A stretch of DNA of 64,000 nucleotides from Lentimicrobiaceae bacterium. GTDB taxonomy: Bacteria > Bacteroidota > Bacteroidia > Bacteroidales > P3. The notes beneath the pieces were generated by a model. It saw nothing but the letters and a program-made list of their open reading frames with translations. It was not told where the DNA came from and ran no database searches. The position numbers and the translations under genes are program-made. The stretch lies in contig JAFLTI010000005.1 of NCBI GenBank assembly GCA_022510485.1, forward strand, positions 1-64,000. The letters run 5' to 3'. Shown piece by piece: positions 18,801 through 27,252 of the stretch. Numbering within the stretch: position 1 is the first letter of the stretch; every line of letters begins with the position of its first letter.

Positions 18801-20097
18801 TGGCAAAAGCGATTCGGGCAGTTTCCTTATCCGCCAGCCGGAAGAACTGACAAACAGGATTATTGTTGAAACACCTTCTTGCAAGGGCTTCTCAGACGGA
18901 AGTATAAGCGTGTCGGGCACAGGGGGTAACGGTTCCTATACCTATGCATGGAACACCGGCGATTACACTTCAAGCATTTCGCATCTTTTGCAAGGAACAT
19001 ATATTGTTCGGACATCGGATCGCCTGCAATGCACCCGTACCGATACCATCGTGCTGCGCGAACCTGAAAAATTGCTGTGTGAACTGCGCATCGACTCTAT
19101 CTTCTGCCCCGACGAACAAGGGCGTATCGAATGTTTTGCCCAAGGCGGCACGGCTCCGTACAGTTATCGTTGGTACTTGCAACATCCAAGAAAGACGGAG
19201 GTAATCAAAAGCGGCAACGAAGCCTTGATAGACCCTGCCGAAGCCGGTTGGTACAACCTGTACCTTACCGACAGCAAGCGTTGCGTGTTCGATACCGGTA
19301 TATTCCTTGCCAATCCCACACCGCCATCCTACCAACTTGAGAATGAACGCAGCCTTTGCATCGGACAGACCTTAAGCCTTAAACCCGAGGATTGCGATAC
19401 GGCTTCAAACCTGCAATTCCTTTGGTTCTATCCCGACGGAAGCGCTTCCGGAAACTTTGAAATTCAGACCGATATGACTGGTTTGCACAAACTTATCATA
19501 ATCCAGAACCTCCGCTGTCTTTACCGCGACAGTGTGAATGTAACGGCTTTTGACGACAGCATTCATGCCGAATTTTGGGTAAGCAGCCAGATTACCGCCC
19601 GCCAAAGCTGCCTGTTGGTAAACCTTTCCGAGTATTTTCCCGACAGTATCGCTTGGCACGTTCCCCAAAACGTGAACATACTCAGTCAAGACGGCAACTA
19701 TCTGGAAATTCAGTTCCCGACCGCCGGCACTTATACCGTAGGCATGACTTCTTTCAAAGGCTCCTGTTCGGAATCTACTTTCCGTCAAGTGGAAGTATTT
19801 GATGAACGGCAACTCTTTGCCGACAATTCTTCCCGAACACGCCTCCGTTGGCATATCGCCCCCAACCCGACCCTTAACAATTGCCGGCTGTATGGGGAAA
19901 GCGACCGCAATCTGTTGGTTCGATACCGTCTTGTAAGAGCCTCTACAGGACATATTGTCGACTACGGAACTTTCTCCGTAGAAAAAGGTGATAAAATCGA
20001 CAAGAGCCTATTCAAAGGACAGGAAGCGGCAGGTATGTATATCCTGCTCTTGGAATACGGCAACGAAAAACAGAGTTTCAAAATCGTTAAACTTTAA
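12889..20097 (+). CDS. Giant SprB-repeat surface protein, T9SS cargo
   Basis: A 2402-residue secreted protein starting at the ATG at 12889; the frame is open to a TTG at 12856, but that lies inside the promoter box. Signal peptide MKTILSLKIRLRQVFLFLLLL..TASG. After a unique N-terminal region of about 600 residues come roughly 19 SprB-type Ig-like repeats, recognised by GG-x-x-PY-x-x-x-W and a closing AGTYxVxVxDxxGC. The last ~90 residues (WHIAPNPTLNNC..AAGMYILLLEYG..FKIVKL) look like a type A T9SS sorting domain. SprB in Flavobacterium is the moving adhesin of gliding cells; here only an adhesin or surface-filament role can be inferred. The repeats differ at DNA level, so the gene is old rather than recently expanded. 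The partner gene follows after 11 bp. Confidence 0.9.
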   Translation: MKTILSLKIRLRQVFLFLLLLIGTHTASGNNFTEQPCNYYNVFTLSATLTHNTAGCSKKNEDLPHFFTHYRAAIVSKKILDEAKSSPDIINFYMARLQSGSSSFLDLPLVDDFLVEVYYLDYMNVDIEDYYVIICTTQKKSGSSSNAPLYEDAATNLNQLLQSPIAVQPIGGSATFDYSNPVLIKLTDLLQNKLIANSSNPSCETVEFHLQSKCEFTINDTKTIYLGSPYYIALGAQASCNSNSFLATPNSYPAEMDFVYTSGIFRWEYTHSGLTGYKLLSRKGQNTRIIATESPDMPIGENIVVKVVDGREGNSKNSRVVCFYPDLPQPTNTGFQQIPEGQLQLPELKLKFNRSFNSDMEERPTVLTVYSSVGKAADGSPLPNESIVVYQEQMDTSKLDGLVYSTKGVSSSFISAGNYYVTVEGTVRGKSNHPDKNPSLPGEIKTAMFQIVPITVGTNSINIKNIEFIPPLCYGEKGKIKLTLGSYFLPGISKYPNFYYRTGEDPNGGFTYDTINFRCTYSGLPGDPQSTFECDHISSHQTHFKIEIPPLVQTKPSTGGILGETLSSNIATIASATDVYESQTAYFQIDFTQPDALDFPVEVKHNSGYYYVNRQMKMEDDGQITVFRNEASGGTPPYSFFFRDELTNLSDKPLTSDVLSAPNIGKRYITIKDSKGCSLTKTVPVGTLNGMLYVQLDTEREISCYNANDGILKATVVKKTENPLSYSWYKDGVLLQGKISPILYDLGPGTYKVVLTDTETGMASSDEIKLTQPSQLNLSVQQQEDVDCFGNRSGVLALKGSGGISPYLYLWDGVDYGSLRRDLPAGTYQVKLIDHNSCELTQSYTIQQPEKFEIIIDSVIHAHYGINGEYVPGRIALHSQGGTKPYKTLQSDAADLSKLDAGTYRFVQYDAKQCIDEKEVQVSFYEKMEIRIVQDRQNLCAGDKTAACHVEIVGGVPPFDIQWSNGKRQSSIEGLQAGSYEVRVTDAVGVVQSQSLLILTPDPLVIDSLSVKNPTYYGCIEDNCQPNGTDGKVNFAIRGGTAPYSQQWKKDGIAISEVLPDMPNLDAGKYELHITDNNGCEAYQTFNLADIPPLRVQIEVLQPIDCSGNNNGILQAKVLGGTPPYRYAWENIPDTLAEIGQLTSGTYKVSVTDALGVTASASLFLNEPEPLRILVDEVIPPSYPGSKDGIVFERMADGQIRVSAAGGSAAYRFEWRNKSDSLIGNQANLQGLSEGIYRLRLSDRAGCLADTLFELPRTEALLCSIGIEKPVSCFGFSDAALQAHIQGGKTPYRIQWIQNGIDSVGNGMLLEERACADYILLVTDSGGVEASFSLHLPQPDSLNLQLTAQNGLCAQDSGGFALASVQGGTLPYRYHWTVNGEESAEEDSLLSQLENATVELSVVDHRGCTAFASTTITAPKTLKLEYTAIDPSYSGSYWNKPVSDALDGSIELFAQGGTQPYRFFWNEVEEGSRKEGLDSGTYRISIQDANHCRLDTNIRLERTPNLLSRLDVLQNPLCADSLTGAFSLWLQGGVKPYTFDWYKDGKWISNDSVYLHSGMGAGVYKLILRDANGTISQDSLVISEPERISVSAQIHDASAWTIANGSIHVEVSGGIAPYELLWSNGSHQNDLHNLKRGSYTLNLYDANHCPAQNSYWVGSPDSLFISSLAIQNCRAEQNDGSIKLSIQGGLAPYRYHWKDAVGAIIHTDSGSEKRTELNSLRAGSYHFYLMDSGGAEIERLFEITTLLKLEAALLLENPIHCYGERTATIQAWIRGGKEPYNCTWYAISDSQQTHILPNDDPTRLENLPAGTYRLRVQDADGDTCSVQLTVGQAPALNLLADLYPADNLDTLDGYFILRPQGGRPPYTYRWSNGNRSSIQYFSRNETYAATVTDAEGCSAHINLDSVISQKLKISLHQTSDILCFGEKSGALRVDITNGKPPFSIRWSNGATSQENENLSAGLYTVWVRDAYGKSDSGSFLIRQPEELTNRIIVETPSCKGFSDGSISVSGTGGNGSYTYAWNTGDYTSSISHLLQGTYIVRTSDRLQCTRTDTIVLREPEKLLCELRIDSIFCPDEQGRIECFAQGGTAPYSYRWYLQHPRKTEVIKSGNEALIDPAEAGWYNLYLTDSKRCVFDTGIFLANPTPPSYQLENERSLCIGQTLSLKPEDCDTASNLQFLWFYPDGSASGNFEIQTDMTGLHKLIIIQNLRCLYRDSVNVTAFDDSIHAEFWVSSQITARQSCLLVNLSEYFPDSIAWHVPQNVNILSQDGNYLEIQFPTAGTYTVGMTSFKGSCSESTFRQVEVFDERQLFADNSSRTRLRWHIAPNPTLNNCRLYGESDRNLLVRYRLVRASTGHIVDYGTFSVEKGDKIDKSLFKGQEAAGMYILLLEYGNEKQSFKIVKL

Positions 20098-20108
20098 TGC
20101 TACATATT

Positions 20109-21575
20109 ATGAAAAAGCACGCCATTTTTGCTAAACTGCTCCGTTTGCTGTTTCTGCTGCCCGCCGTACCGGCGGGCAGCCTCTTCGGGCAGACCGTTTC
20201 TCCCGTAAGCTCGCAAACCTTTCTGCAATCGCCTTATCATTACAACATCAACAATTGGTCGCGTATGACAGGCAACCGGCTGCAATTACGGCTGCGACTG
20301 CTCGACACCCGCGTAGAACAGGCATCTTTATTGCTTAGGATGCGTATGGTCTGCGAAAGCCTTTCTTTAGAAAATCCGGCACCCATACCTATTCCGTTTT
20401 CGTTATCAGGAGGAGAAGAATTACTGTTGGATGCCGATGCTCTAAGCACGTATTTTCTACCCTCCAACCTCTCTTACGGCGGCAACGGAAAACAAGCCTT
20501 CCTGCAATCGGGAGGTATGCTGCCCGATGGTGTTTACCGACTGTATTTCGAGGTATATGAAGCCAAGTCGGGCAACAAGGTTTCCATTCAGGAAAGCCCT
20601 GCCATCTTTAAGTTGGTGGCGGGAGAACCGCCGCTTATCAATACGCCTGTCTACGGCAGCACGCAATATTACGGCAAACAGACCTCCATACGTTTTCAAT
20701 GGACACCCCGGCATCTGCACGTGGCAGGCTTCTTTCTTACCGAATACACTTTTGAACTTGCGGAAATTCCGCAAGGAGCCGAAAGCTGGAAAGAATATTT
20801 CCATACCCTGCCCTTGATTCTACGCACCACCACTTCGCAAACCTTTTTCGACTACGGGCAGGAATACACCCAGCTTATTCCCGGAAAACGCTATGCGTTT
20901 CGGGTGCACGCCAAGTGTTCCAATGCCGAAAACGAACAGCTTTACATCAAGAACGACGGATACAGCGAAGTATTTCTGCTCTACTACGAAGAAGACTGCC
21001 CTGTCGTGCCCCAACTGCGCATTACCAACATACGCGCCACTACCGCCACTATTGAATGGAGTGAACCGGTAGAAGCCAATTCCTATACCCTGCTATACCG
21101 AAAAAACGGCAAACCCGATGCCCGCTGGTTCAAATTTCAAGAAGAATTGCCTGCCGGAACGAGTATGCTCAAACTTACCGATCTTACTCCCGCCACCGGC
21201 TACGAATGTAAACTGAGCGTGCAATGCGACTATTCTCATAGTGAGAACGATGCCGTTTACCGCTTTACCACCTTGGCAAGCGACAATGCCGGGCTAAAAT
21301 GCGGAAAGCACGAAAGCGCGCAAGGTGAAACCAAAGACCAGACGCCCCTTAAAAAGCTGATGCGCTTTGATCAGGTACGCAATTCCAACGGCTTTATTTT
21401 TGAAATAGAAGAAGCCGAGGGACAAGACGGAATTTTTAGCGGAAGCGGCTATACCCATATCCCGCTGCTAGCAAACACAGGAGTAAAGGTTAAGTTCAAG
21501 AATATTTTCGTAAACAAAGATTACGAACTTGTTTCAGGAACATTTACTGCCGAAAGCGACAAAAAGGGGCTGTAA
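20109..21575 (+). CDS. FN3-containing surface protein, TANFOR-like, probably C-terminally truncated
   Basis: A 488-residue exported protein (ATG at 20109; signal peptide MKKHAIFAKLLRLLFLLPAVPAG). An N-terminal beta-rich domain (residues ~25-290) resembles the opening of TANFOR-type Bacteroidota surface proteins. A fibronectin III domain follows at about 290-385 (LRITNIRATTATIEW..LTDLTPATGYECKLS). The tail begins another domain (VKVKFKNIFVNKDYELVSGTFTAESDKKGL) that in larger relatives, as I recall them, continues for many hundred residues. Here it stops abruptly, overlapping the convergent acyltransferase by 32 bp and lacking a T9SS sorting domain. It is co-transcribed with the SprB-like gene. 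Truncation is inference; it could also be a natural short form. Confidence 0.68.
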   Translation: MKKHAIFAKLLRLLFLLPAVPAGSLFGQTVSPVSSQTFLQSPYHYNINNWSRMTGNRLQLRLRLLDTRVEQASLLLRMRMVCESLSLENPAPIPIPFSLSGGEELLLDADALSTYFLPSNLSYGGNGKQAFLQSGGMLPDGVYRLYFEVYEAKSGNKVSIQESPAIFKLVAGEPPLINTPVYGSTQYYGKQTSIRFQWTPRHLHVAGFFLTEYTFELAEIPQGAESWKEYFHTLPLILRTTTSQTFFDYGQEYTQLIPGKRYAFRVHAKCSNAENEQLYIKNDGYSEVFLLYYEEDCPVVPQLRITNIRATTATIEWSEPVEANSYTLLYRKNGKPDARWFKFQEELPAGTSMLKLTDLTPATGYECKLSVQCDYSHSENDAVYRFTTLASDNAGLKCGKHESAQGETKDQTPLKKLMRFDQVRNSNGFIFEIEEAEGQDGIFSGSGYTHIPLLANTGVKVKFKNIFVNKDYELVSGTFTAESDKKGL

Positions 21576-22947
21576 TGCCGTCTTTGAGTTTTTGCAAGGC
21601 ACGGCACTGTTTTTTATGAACCGGCGCACGCAACCGCTGCAAACTGCGGCAGGCATAACGCATATAGTCTTGCCAGAATGCCCGCGTGAGTACCCAGCTT
21701 GCCAAAAGCAGGAAGAATCCGCCCCACGCCCAAGCCACGCCAATGCCTATGCAAGCCACGCAGACCCAATACGCGATGATGTACAGCAGATAGAACAATC
21801 CCGTACATATCAATTGCGTAATGACAAAATCGAAACTGGATTGCAACATCTTGTTTTTTATGCGCGTGGCTATGGCGGCGGACTTACGCCTGCCTATGAG
21901 TATGGGTAAGCCTGTAAAACAGATGCCGTAAATAGCCAATGGCAAACCTACCGCCAAAGCGATTATACGCAAGAACGCCTCAAGAAAGCCCATCGGGTTT
22001 TCAATATCTTCCGATTTTATGCGCAAAGTTGCCAATGCCTTGCGGTAATCTTCCGTTTTCTGTCTCAACGTTTTTATCGGCTCCGCATCAAAACTGCCGT
22101 TGTCTTGATTCGCCATAGCTTGCAGACGCTCGGCAAAAATACGGTCAGCCTGCCACTGGTGTGGAAAATATGCCTTGCGCAAGCCCTCTTCCTTGCAGAT
22201 GCAGGGGCGAACCACCTCGCGCAAGAAATCATAGGTCGGATAATGTTCCGTATCGGGAATATCCAGCATCAAGGAACGTATCGCAAGCTGTATTTCCTGA
22301 GCCAGCAAAGTCATCGCCTTGGGCGGGTTTTCCTTATACAGCGCATAATACGGACTAAGGCGGATAGGTTCTCCAAAACGCACGCACAACTTGGCACGCT
22401 TGGCAAAATAATCCGAATAATGGTTGCCCACCGGCACAATCACCATATCTTCGGGATAGCCGTTGCGTTCTGCGGCTTCAAAGGCAATACGCGCAAAGCC
22501 TTTCTTTACCTGCCCCAAATAATGTCCTTCCTGATGCCTGCCTTCGGGAAAAAGCGTTACAGGAAAACCCAAACCCACCAATTTTGCCGATTCGTCGAAA
22601 ATAGCCGTGTTCTCGCCTAAATTTTCCCGACCGTCACGTTGGCGGTAAATCGGCATAATCTTGCAAAAATTAAGGATTTTCGCCGCTATGTTTTTTCTGA
22701 ACACATCTGCCCTTGCCAAAAACACCACTGTGTAGCGTAATGGCATAGTGAACACTATCGCCAAGGCATCCAACAAACCGTTCTGATGATTGCTCACCAT
22801 CATAAAAGGCGTGCCAGCAGCAGGCAGGTTCTTTTTTCCAAAAACGTAAACCCGCTTGTAATAAGCGTGGCAAAAAATCAGACTCAACCACTTGCGGAGA
22901 AAAAAATACCCAAAAGGCTTTTTCTCTACTATCTTGAAATATATCAT
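21544..22947 (-). CDS. Membrane-bound glycerophosphate-type acyltransferase (PlsC family)
   Basis: A 467-residue protein with the PlsC acyltransferase motifs NHQNGLLD (catalytic H and D, about residues 53-60) and FPEGRHQ (about 135). The C-terminal part has two hydrophobic regions (LRIIALAVGLPLAIYGICF and LICTGLFYLLYIIAYW). It should acylate glycerol-3-phosphate, lysophosphatidate or another lipid at the inner membrane. The C-terminal membrane part makes it longer than simple PlsC. Its 3' end overlaps the FN3 gene by 32 bp. No clear promoter is seen in the shared upstream gap with rho. Confidence 0.85.
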   Translation of the reverse strand: MIYFKIVEKKPFGYFFLRKWLSLIFCHAYYKRVYVFGKKNLPAAGTPFMMVSNHQNGLLDALAIVFTMPLRYTVVFLARADVFRKNIAAKILNFCKIMPIYRQRDGRENLGENTAIFDESAKLVGLGFPVTLFPEGRHQEGHYLGQVKKGFARIAFEAAERNGYPEDMVIVPVGNHYSDYFAKRAKLCVRFGEPIRLSPYYALYKENPPKAMTLLAQEIQLAIRSLMLDIPDTEHYPTYDFLREVVRPCICKEEGLRKAYFPHQWQADRIFAERLQAMANQDNGSFDAEPIKTLRQKTEDYRKALATLRIKSEDIENPMGFLEAFLRIIALAVGLPLAIYGICFTGLPILIGRRKSAAIATRIKNKMLQSSFDFVITQLICTGLFYLLYIIAYWVCVACIGIGVAWAWGGFFLLLASWVLTRAFWQDYMRYACRSLQRLRAPVHKKQCRALQKLKDGITAPFCRFRQ

Positions 22948-23015
22948 GGCTACGGCTTCTATCGTGACACAATACCTGCAAATTTACAGCCTTGCCGCGA
23001 AAAATAGGAAAAGCA

Positions 23016-23046
23016 TTTGTTTTTTTTTCAAAAGAACTTATATTTG
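23016..23046 (+). promoter_or_regulatory. rho promoter and short leader hairpin
   Basis: TTTG (23016-23019), 19 bp, TATATTTG (23039-23046): a perfect Bacteroidota promoter. The leader of about 65 nt contains a small hairpin at 23074-23090 (GGAAGCC, loop AAG, GGTTTCC). No T run follows it. Confidence 0.78.
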
Positions 23047-23116
23047 CAACGCTTTTCTAAAGAATCGCAACTAGGAAGCCAAGGGTTTCCACATTAAATT
23101 CCCTTTAATTTTTTCT

Positions 23117-25042
23117 ATGCTGAACATTCTTGAACTCAATGCCATGGACGACGCTCGTTTGCGTCAACTGGCGGAAGAATTTGCCGTAAAACGTTACGAA
23201 AAACTCAGCCGGCAAGATTTGATTTACCGTATTCTCGACGCTCAGGCATTACAACAGGTCGCTGCCCGGGCTAAAGCGGAAGTATCCGGAACAAACGCAA
23301 ACGCACAAGAAAGCGCGGTAGAGAATCCTACCGAAGAACCTATAAAACGTAAACGGGGCCGTCCCCGCCTGCATCCTGAAAAATCTGCGGAAACGATTAC
23401 CGCCACGCTCAATGCCGATGACACACCGGCTCCTAAGAAAAGGGGGCGTCCCAAGAAAATACGCGAGGAAGAAGAAACGCCTCAAGCCCAAGTTCAACCC
23501 ATCGCAGGAGAAATCGCGCCGGCGGCAGAACCAATCGCACCCGCCGCACCGGCAAGCGCGCCGATTCAACGCTACGCCGCCCGCGCTCCATACAACAACC
23601 GGTATGGCAACAATTACAACAGCCGCTACAACAATAACGGTTACAACAACGCATACGGCAGCCGCTACGACCGCAATACCGTGCAGCCTCCCGTACTCAA
23701 GAACCGTCAGGAAAGCCCCGCTGCCTACGATGAATTTCAAGATACCCGCTATCAGGCTCCGCAAGCCGAAGCCGTTCCCGAACCGGCAGCAGTGGAACTC
23801 AATTCCAAAGAAATAGAAAACGACCGCCTCAACCGCATTGACGAAGAACAGATGTACAAGGCGTTGCAGACCAATAAACCGAATGTGGCAAGCAAGGCTG
23901 CACCGGATATGCCCGCCTATAACTTTGAAGATTTCGTTACCTACGAAGGCGTATTGGAAACCATGCCCGACGGCTTCGGCTTTTTGAGGTCTTCCGATTA
24001 CAACTACCTCAGCTCGCCCGACGATGTGTACGTATCTCCTCAACAGATCCGTATTCTCGGACTCAAGACCGGCGATACGGTGCAATGTACGGTACGCCCG
24101 CCCCGCGAAGGCGAAAAATACTTTCCTTTGGGAAAAATCCTTTCGGTAAACGGCTGCACCCCCGAAGAAATCCGCGACCGCGTGGCTTTCGACTACCTTA
24201 CCCCGCTTTTCCCCAATCAAAAGTTCAAGCTTACCGATGCGCCCGAAAACTCCATGTCGATGCGGCTTATGGATATGTTCACGCCTATCGGCAAAGGGCA
24301 GCGCGGACTTATCGTAGCTCCGCCCAAAACCGGTAAGACGGTATTGCTCAAACAGCTTGCCAACGCAATTGCGCACAATCATCCCGAAGTATATATCATC
24401 GTGCTTCTTATCGACGAACGACCCGAAGAAGTTACCGATATGCAGCGCAGTGTCAAGGCGGAAGTTATCGCCTCCACCTTTGACGAACCGGCGGAACGCC
24501 ATGTAAAGATTGCCAATATCGTACTTGAAAAAGCCAAACGATTGGTGGAATGTAAACACGATGTGCTTATCGTGCTCGACTCCATTACCCGCTTGGCGCG
24601 TGCCTACAATACCGTAAGCCCCGCTTCGGGCAAGGTGCTCTCCGGCGGTGTGGAAGCAAACGCCCTGCAAAAGCCCAAACGCTTTTTCGGTGCGGCACGT
24701 AAGATAGAAAACGGCGGCTCGCTCACCATTATCGCCACCGCCCTTACCGAAACCAACTCGCGTATGGACGAAGTGATCTTTGAAGAATTCAAGGGTACAG
24801 GCAATATGGAAATACAGCTCGACCGCAAGATTTCAAACCGCCGCATCTTCCCGGCTATCGACATCGTGGCATCCAGCACCCGCCGCGACGATTTGTTGCA
24901 AGACAAAGACATCCGCCAAAAAGTTTGGATTTTACGCAACCACTTTGCCGATATGACTCCGGTGGAAACTATGGAATTCCTCAACACCCGATTGCCGCAG
25001 ACCACCGACAACGAAGAGTTCTTGGCATCGATGAACAGTTAG
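23117..25042 (+). CDS. rho: Transcription termination factor Rho with large disordered insertion
   Basis: A 641-residue hexameric RNA helicase that ends transcripts. An N-terminal SAP-like Rho_N helix pair (1-50) is followed by a long insertion (about 50-265) that is low in complexity: two AT-hook-like motifs ([18 protein letters not shown]), an Ala/Pro stretch and an Asn/Tyr/Arg-rich block around residues 150-190. The cold-shock RNA-binding domain ([15 protein letters not shown]) and the RecA-type core follow, with P-loop APPKTGKT near 402 and [13 protein letters not shown]. coli Rho is about 420 residues; insertions of this kind are normal in Bacteroidota. ispE begins 2 bp after the stop. 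Confidence 0.96.
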   Translation: MLNILELNAMDDARLRQLAEEFAVKRYEKLSRQDLIYRILDAQALQQVAARAKAEVSGTNANAQESAVENPTEEPIKRKRGRPRLHPEKSAETITATLNADDTPAPKKRGRPKKIREEEETPQAQVQPIAGEIAPAAEPIAPAAPASAPIQRYAARAPYNNRYGNNYNSRYNNNGYNNAYGSRYDRNTVQPPVLKNRQESPAAYDEFQDTRYQAPQAEAVPEPAAVELNSKEIENDRLNRIDEEQMYKALQTNKPNVASKAAPDMPAYNFEDFVTYEGVLETMPDGFGFLRSSDYNYLSSPDDVYVSPQQIRILGLKTGDTVQCTVRPPREGEKYFPLGKILSVNGCTPEEIRDRVAFDYLTPLFPNQKFKLTDAPENSMSMRLMDMFTPIGKGQRGLIVAPPKTGKTVLLKQLANAIAHNHPEVYIIVLLIDERPEEVTDMQRSVKAEVIASTFDEPAERHVKIANIVLEKAKRLVECKHDVLIVLDSITRLARAYNTVSPASGKVLSGGVEANALQKPKRFFGAARKIENGGSLTIIATALTETNSRMDEVIFEEFKGTGNMEIQLDRKISNRRIFPAIDIVASSTRRDDLLQDKDIRQKVWILRNHFADMTPVETMEFLNTRLPQTTDNEEFLASMNS

Positions 25043-25044
25043 TC

Positions 25045-25878
25045 ATGCTGTTTTTTCCTCCTGCAAAAATCAATATCGGGCTCCGGATTTTGCGTAAGCG
25101 ACCTGATGCTTACCACGATCTGGAGCTTTCCTTTTTTGCCGTTCCGGAGCTTTGCGATGTGCTGGAAATAACGCCCGCACCAAAAGATGAATTTCTTTGC
25201 GAAGGCTTGCCCATAGCGGGATATGCCGATAACAATCTCGTTTTGAAGGCACGGAACCTCATCGACTGTAAACTGCCTTTCAAACGACCTGCCTGCCGTA
25301 TTCATCTGCTTAAGAAAATCCCGATGGGTTCGGGATTGGGCGGAGGTTCTTCCGATGCCACCTACACCCTCTTGGGTATGAACCGTGTCTTGAATTTGGG
25401 ATTTTCGCAAACCGACTTGTTCCAAATGGCAAGTTCCTTAGGTTCCGACTGCGCTTTTTTTACCCAAAAGCACGCCTGCATAGGCTACGGAAAAGGCGAT
25501 GAATTGCAGGAATTGCAAACCGGACACAAGCAAACTTTTAAGCTCGTAATCGTCGTTCCCGATTTTGCCGTCTCTACAGCGGAGGCATACCGAAACGCAC
25601 AGCCCGCAGAGGGAAGACACACCTTGGCGGAATATTTGTCCGCCCCCGTTCAGACTTGGAAAGACCATATCGAAAACGATTTTGAAAAAACGCTCGCTCC
25701 ACTTTATCCGCAAATCGGGCAAATCAAGGAAAAACTATATGCAAAAGGAGCCGTCTATGCTTCTTTGAGCGGAAGCGGAAGTGCGGTTTTTGCAATTTTT
25801 AAGGAACAAGACAAGCCCTTGATTAACCAATTTCCCTCGTCTTACTTTATTCATCAAAGCAATATTGCAATTCTTTGA
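25045..25878 (+). CDS. ispE: 4-diphosphocytidyl-2-C-methyl-D-erythritol kinase
   Basis: A 277-residue GHMP kinase of the non-mevalonate isoprenoid pathway. The N-terminal PAKINIGLRIL and the ATP-binding PMGSGLGGGSSDA (about residues 93-105) are diagnostic; the C-terminal LSGSGSAVFAIF is present. The start chosen is the ATG at 25045, 2 bp after rho; an open upstream extension lies inside rho and is not conserved in kind. Its 3' end overlaps birA by 32 bp tail to tail. Confidence 0.95.
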   Translation: MLFFPPAKINIGLRILRKRPDAYHDLELSFFAVPELCDVLEITPAPKDEFLCEGLPIAGYADNNLVLKARNLIDCKLPFKRPACRIHLLKKIPMGSGLGGGSSDATYTLLGMNRVLNLGFSQTDLFQMASSLGSDCAFFTQKHACIGYGKGDELQELQTGHKQTFKLVIVVPDFAVSTAEAYRNAQPAEGRHTLAEYLSAPVQTWKDHIENDFEKTLAPLYPQIGQIKEKLYAKGAVYASLSGSGSAVFAIFKEQDKPLINQFPSSYFIHQSNIAIL

Positions 25879-26599
25879 TGCCGGCAAGGATATTGCCTCC
25901 GTTCCGTTTTTCAAGTTCTAAATGCCCGTTATCATCCACATTCCGGATGCAGGCTTCCATTCTGTTCCCGAGATAAACAAAATTTCGCCATTGGTCCTTA
26001 AACAAAAGGCTTTCTAAATACTCTGCCTTTATGTTCTGCAAGATGCCGTCTTTATATTCCCTGCGGAACTCTCCGTATGCGGCGTGTATGCTCTCCGCCA
26101 ATTTTTCTATCTCTACCTGTAAATCGCGCCTCTTTCCGTCTATCTGAAACAAAGAAACCGGACGCGGCAAACCGGGCGGAAAAACCGCTTGGTTCACATT
26201 AAGACCTATGCCGAAACAAACTCTTTTCACCTTGCCCGAAACAACGGTGTTTTCCAACAGCAGACCCGCGGCTTTCTTATTTTTCCAATAAAGGTCGTTG
26301 GGCCATTTGAGAAAAAAATCCTCCCCTTGGGAGCGGGCATAACGCAACACCCCCACACTCAGTGCCATATCAAGAAAAAACAGATGCTCCGCCGATAAGA
26401 ACACAGGGTCGAATACAAAGGTGGCGGCAATATTTGTGTTTTCGCCGCAGAACCAAGCGTTTCCCCTCTGCCCCCTGCCCTGCCGCTGACAAAAGGTATA
26501 GACCGTTTCCATACAGGTTTCATCGGGCAAAGGCGCAAGATTCTTAGCTATATCCTGCGTAGACGTTTCCGTTTGAGAACAATACCGTAGGCTTCTCAA
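25847..26599 (-). CDS. birA: Biotin--protein ligase, regulator-domain-free
   Basis: A 250-residue ligase that activates biotin with ATP and attaches it to carboxylase carrier domains. The RQGRGQRGNAWF motif (about 35-47) and KWPNDLYWKNKKAAGLLLE (about 118-136) form the active site. It lacks the N-terminal winged helix of E. coli BirA, so it is an enzyme only. It lies 2 bp after pcm on the minus strand. Confidence 0.92.
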   Translation of the reverse strand: MRSLRYCSQTETSTQDIAKNLAPLPDETCMETVYTFCQRQGRGQRGNAWFCGENTNIAATFVFDPVFLSAEHLFFLDMALSVGVLRYARSQGEDFFLKWPNDLYWKNKKAAGLLLENTVVSGKVKRVCFGIGLNVNQAVFPPGLPRPVSLFQIDGKRRDLQVEIEKLAESIHAAYGEFRREYKDGILQNIKAEYLESLLFKDQWRNFVYLGNRMEACIRNVDDNGHLELEKRNGGNILAGIKELQYCFDE

Positions 26600-26601
26600 G
26601 A

Positions 26602-27252
26602 CTATCCCGATTTTTTGCTCAGCATCGGCACAAAAGTAAAGTCGCCGTGTTCGCTCGTTTCCATATCGGTTTCGGAGGTACGGACCACCTTGGTCATAAC
26701 TTGTTTGGGAAAACCTAAAGGTATCACCATAATGCCCCCTATCGCCAACTGGGAAAACAGCTCTTTGGGAAAATCCGCCGCACCGCAGGTTACCAAAATG
26801 CGGTCAAAGGGCGCAAACTGCGGCAATCCCTTGTAGCCGTCGCCGTAATAACAATGAATCCGGCTCTTAAAGGAATCAAAAAGAGCCTTAGTCTTGACAT
26901 ATAGGTTACGTTGGCGTTCTATCGTATAAACCTCGGCTCCCATTTTATCTAAAACCATAGACTGGTAGCCCGAACCCGTACCTACTTCCAATATTCTCGC
27001 ATCCGGAAAAACCTCTAAGAGCGCGCTTTGGCTCGCTACGGTGAGCGGGCGCGAAATAGTTTGCCCATCCCCTATCGGAATGGCTATATCCTGATACGCA
27101 CGCGCATCGAAAACCGAATCTAAAAAACAATGGCGCGGCACCGCTCCGATAGCATCTAAGACCGCAGAGTTATCAATGCCTTTCTTACGCAACTCATCTA
27201 CCATGCGTTGCCGCATTCCCTGATGCCGAAATGTATCCTGTTGTTTCATCAT
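26602..27252 (-). CDS. pcm: Protein-L-isoaspartate O-methyltransferase
   Basis: A 216-residue SAM-dependent repair enzyme that methylates isoaspartyl residues of damaged proteins. The motif QTISRPLTVA and the SAM loop LEVGTGSGYQS are clear. The start is the first of two adjacent ATGs (27252), which overlaps the stop of the sugar transferase as ATGA; a longer open frame upstream lies inside that gene. Confidence 0.93.
   Translation of the reverse strand: MMKQQDTFRHQGMRQRMVDELRKKGIDNSAVLDAIGAVPRHCFLDSVFDARAYQDIAIPIGDGQTISRPLTVASQSALLEVFPDARILEVGTGSGYQSMVLDKMGAEVYTIERQRNLYVKTKALFDSFKSRIHCYYGDGYKGLPQFAPFDRILVTCGAADFPKELFSQLAIGGIMVIPLGFPKQVMTKVVRTSETDMETSEHGDFTFVPMLSKKSG

Noticed and set aside
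16000-19953. Antisense frames inside the SprB-like gene
   Set aside because: They mirror codon bias of the repeat-rich gene and show no domains or start signals.
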